From NCBI GenBank assembly GCA_002317435.1, contig DCIQ01000125.1, forward strand, positions 1-6,972: a stretch of 6,972 bases of DNA. The letters are read 5' to 3'. The stretch is from Bacteroidales bacterium UBA1722 (GTDB lineage Bacteria; Bacteroidota; Bacteroidia; Bacteroidales; UBA932). Shown here in pieces: positions 6,473-6,972 of this stretch (the stretch's first letter is position 1; each line of letters begins with the position of its first letter). Position numbers and translations under genes: made by a program. The notes under the pieces are model-generated. The model saw only the letters and a list, made by a program, of their open reading frames with translations, had not been told where the DNA came from and searched no databases.

Positions 6473-6711
6473 CGGTAGACACTGGATTCAGGTATATATA
6501 TTCGCGCTTTATGGTGCGCCAGAAACGTTCAATCCAGACATTGTCCAGACAACAGATACATAAAGCCGTTCTCCATAGGGATATATGAGATGTCCGTGCT
6601 CCAAACTTGATTCCGTCGCGTTACCCGTATGCCTCGCAGAAGATATGGCATCCGATACTTAATCCAGCCTCCTTTGCTCAGGCTCTTGAGCGGATATACT
6701 GCCCTCAGTCC
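6473..6711 (-). pseudogene. IS3-family (IS150-like) OrfB transposase remnant with internal deletion
   Basis: Read on the - strand, 6711-6553 gives GLRAVYPLKSLSKGG, then PYLLRGI and NQVWSTDISYIPMENGFMYL, the segment of IS3-family OrfB that holds the first catalytic Asp (TDI). Directly afterwards, in another frame, 6548-6473 gives LDNVWIERFWRTIKREYIYL, which holds the final catalytic Glu. In intact proteins about 75 residues, including the second Asp, lie between these segments, so some 230 bp are deleted with a frameshift. The - strand frame has a TAG at 6714-6712 just upstream, and the IS66 end cuts off the C-terminus. It cannot make a working transposase. Confidence 0.8.
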
Positions 6712-6972
6712 CTACTTTCGCTGATGGACTTCAAGTGTTCATTTTTACGTGGCTATCGTGTCCAATATTACGTGTCAAAATACATCCAGAAGAACGACCA
6801 CATCAATTTCTTTCGATAACCGCTACTATTGAGGAAGGCTGTGAGCGGAATAGACCTCGGGATATTATCACCATACGGAGTAGATATGGATTCTCTGGAG
6901 CATTGATTCCAGCCCTTTCTGTCAATTCCTCGAACCTGATTCCGCCAACCACTTACAGAACCAGCACACTGA
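6712..6972 (-). other. Degenerate or unexplained sequence, possibly the decayed start of the IS3 OrfB
   Basis: No intact gene is seen. On the - strand, segments around 6820-6720 such as LSKEID and RKNEHLKSI, spread over different frames with several stops, could be the decayed N-terminal half of the IS3 OrfB, but the match is weak. From the right edge, one - strand frame stays open to a TAA near 6772, without recognised motifs. The + strand frame over 6607-6819 overlaps the transposase remnant antisense and is judged a chance frame. Confidence 0.35.

Noticed and set aside
6607..6819. 70-codon + strand frame near the right end.
   Set aside because: It lies antisense to the IS3 OrfB remnant, which explains the sequence better.
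3157..6972. Idea that the Fic and ATPase genes plus transposon genes form a new defence or toxin system.
   Set aside because: Both accessory genes are severe fragments without complete domains, and the remaining genes are standard IS66 functions.

Overview
The window looks like a piece of a Bacteroidales chromosome (gut Bacteroidetes type). Pointers are the TAnnTTTG/TTG promoter architecture typical of Bacteroidetes, the lack of Shine-Dalgarno sites, a twin-arginine Gfo/Idh/MocA protein of a kind common in these bacteria, and transposase and accessory proteins of Bacteroidetes flavour. The genus cannot be named from the sequence alone.

Left part (1-3015, + strand) is ordinary chromosome. It holds the 3' end of a gene for an unrecognised Trp- and beta-rich protein, then, 26 nt on, a GarK/GlxK-type glycerate 2-kinase that appears to lack about 35 internal residues. 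A 267-nt gap follows, with a good promoter and a 15-bp palindrome sitting on the expected transcription start. The last gene here is a Tat-exported Gfo/Idh/MocA oxidoreductase. The first two genes are probably co-transcribed; the oxidoreductase has its own promoter. A 24-bp near-perfect inverted repeat (3056-3118) closes this part.

Right part (about 3157-6972) is a gene graveyard, all on the - strand. In transcription order (high to low coordinates) it contains: unexplained or degenerate sequence; an IS3-family (IS150-like) OrfB remnant with stops and an internal deletion; a complete IS66-family insertion sequence (3642-6472, 2831 bp, perfect 21-bp terminal inverted repeats, tnpA-tnpB-tnpC); an AAA ATPase (AAA_14/DUF4143 type) lacking its own 5' end and its 3' two-thirds; and a stub of a Fic-family gene cut after about 22 codons. 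The two IS66 flanks come from different genes and the 8-bp flanks do not match, so the locus was rearranged after (or during) insertion. The IS end supplies a start codon and seven codons in frame with the ATPase fragment.

No CRISPR array, RNA gene, defence island or intact new system was seen. The most interesting points are the rearranged IS66 junctions, the two palindromes, and the shortened glycerate kinase.
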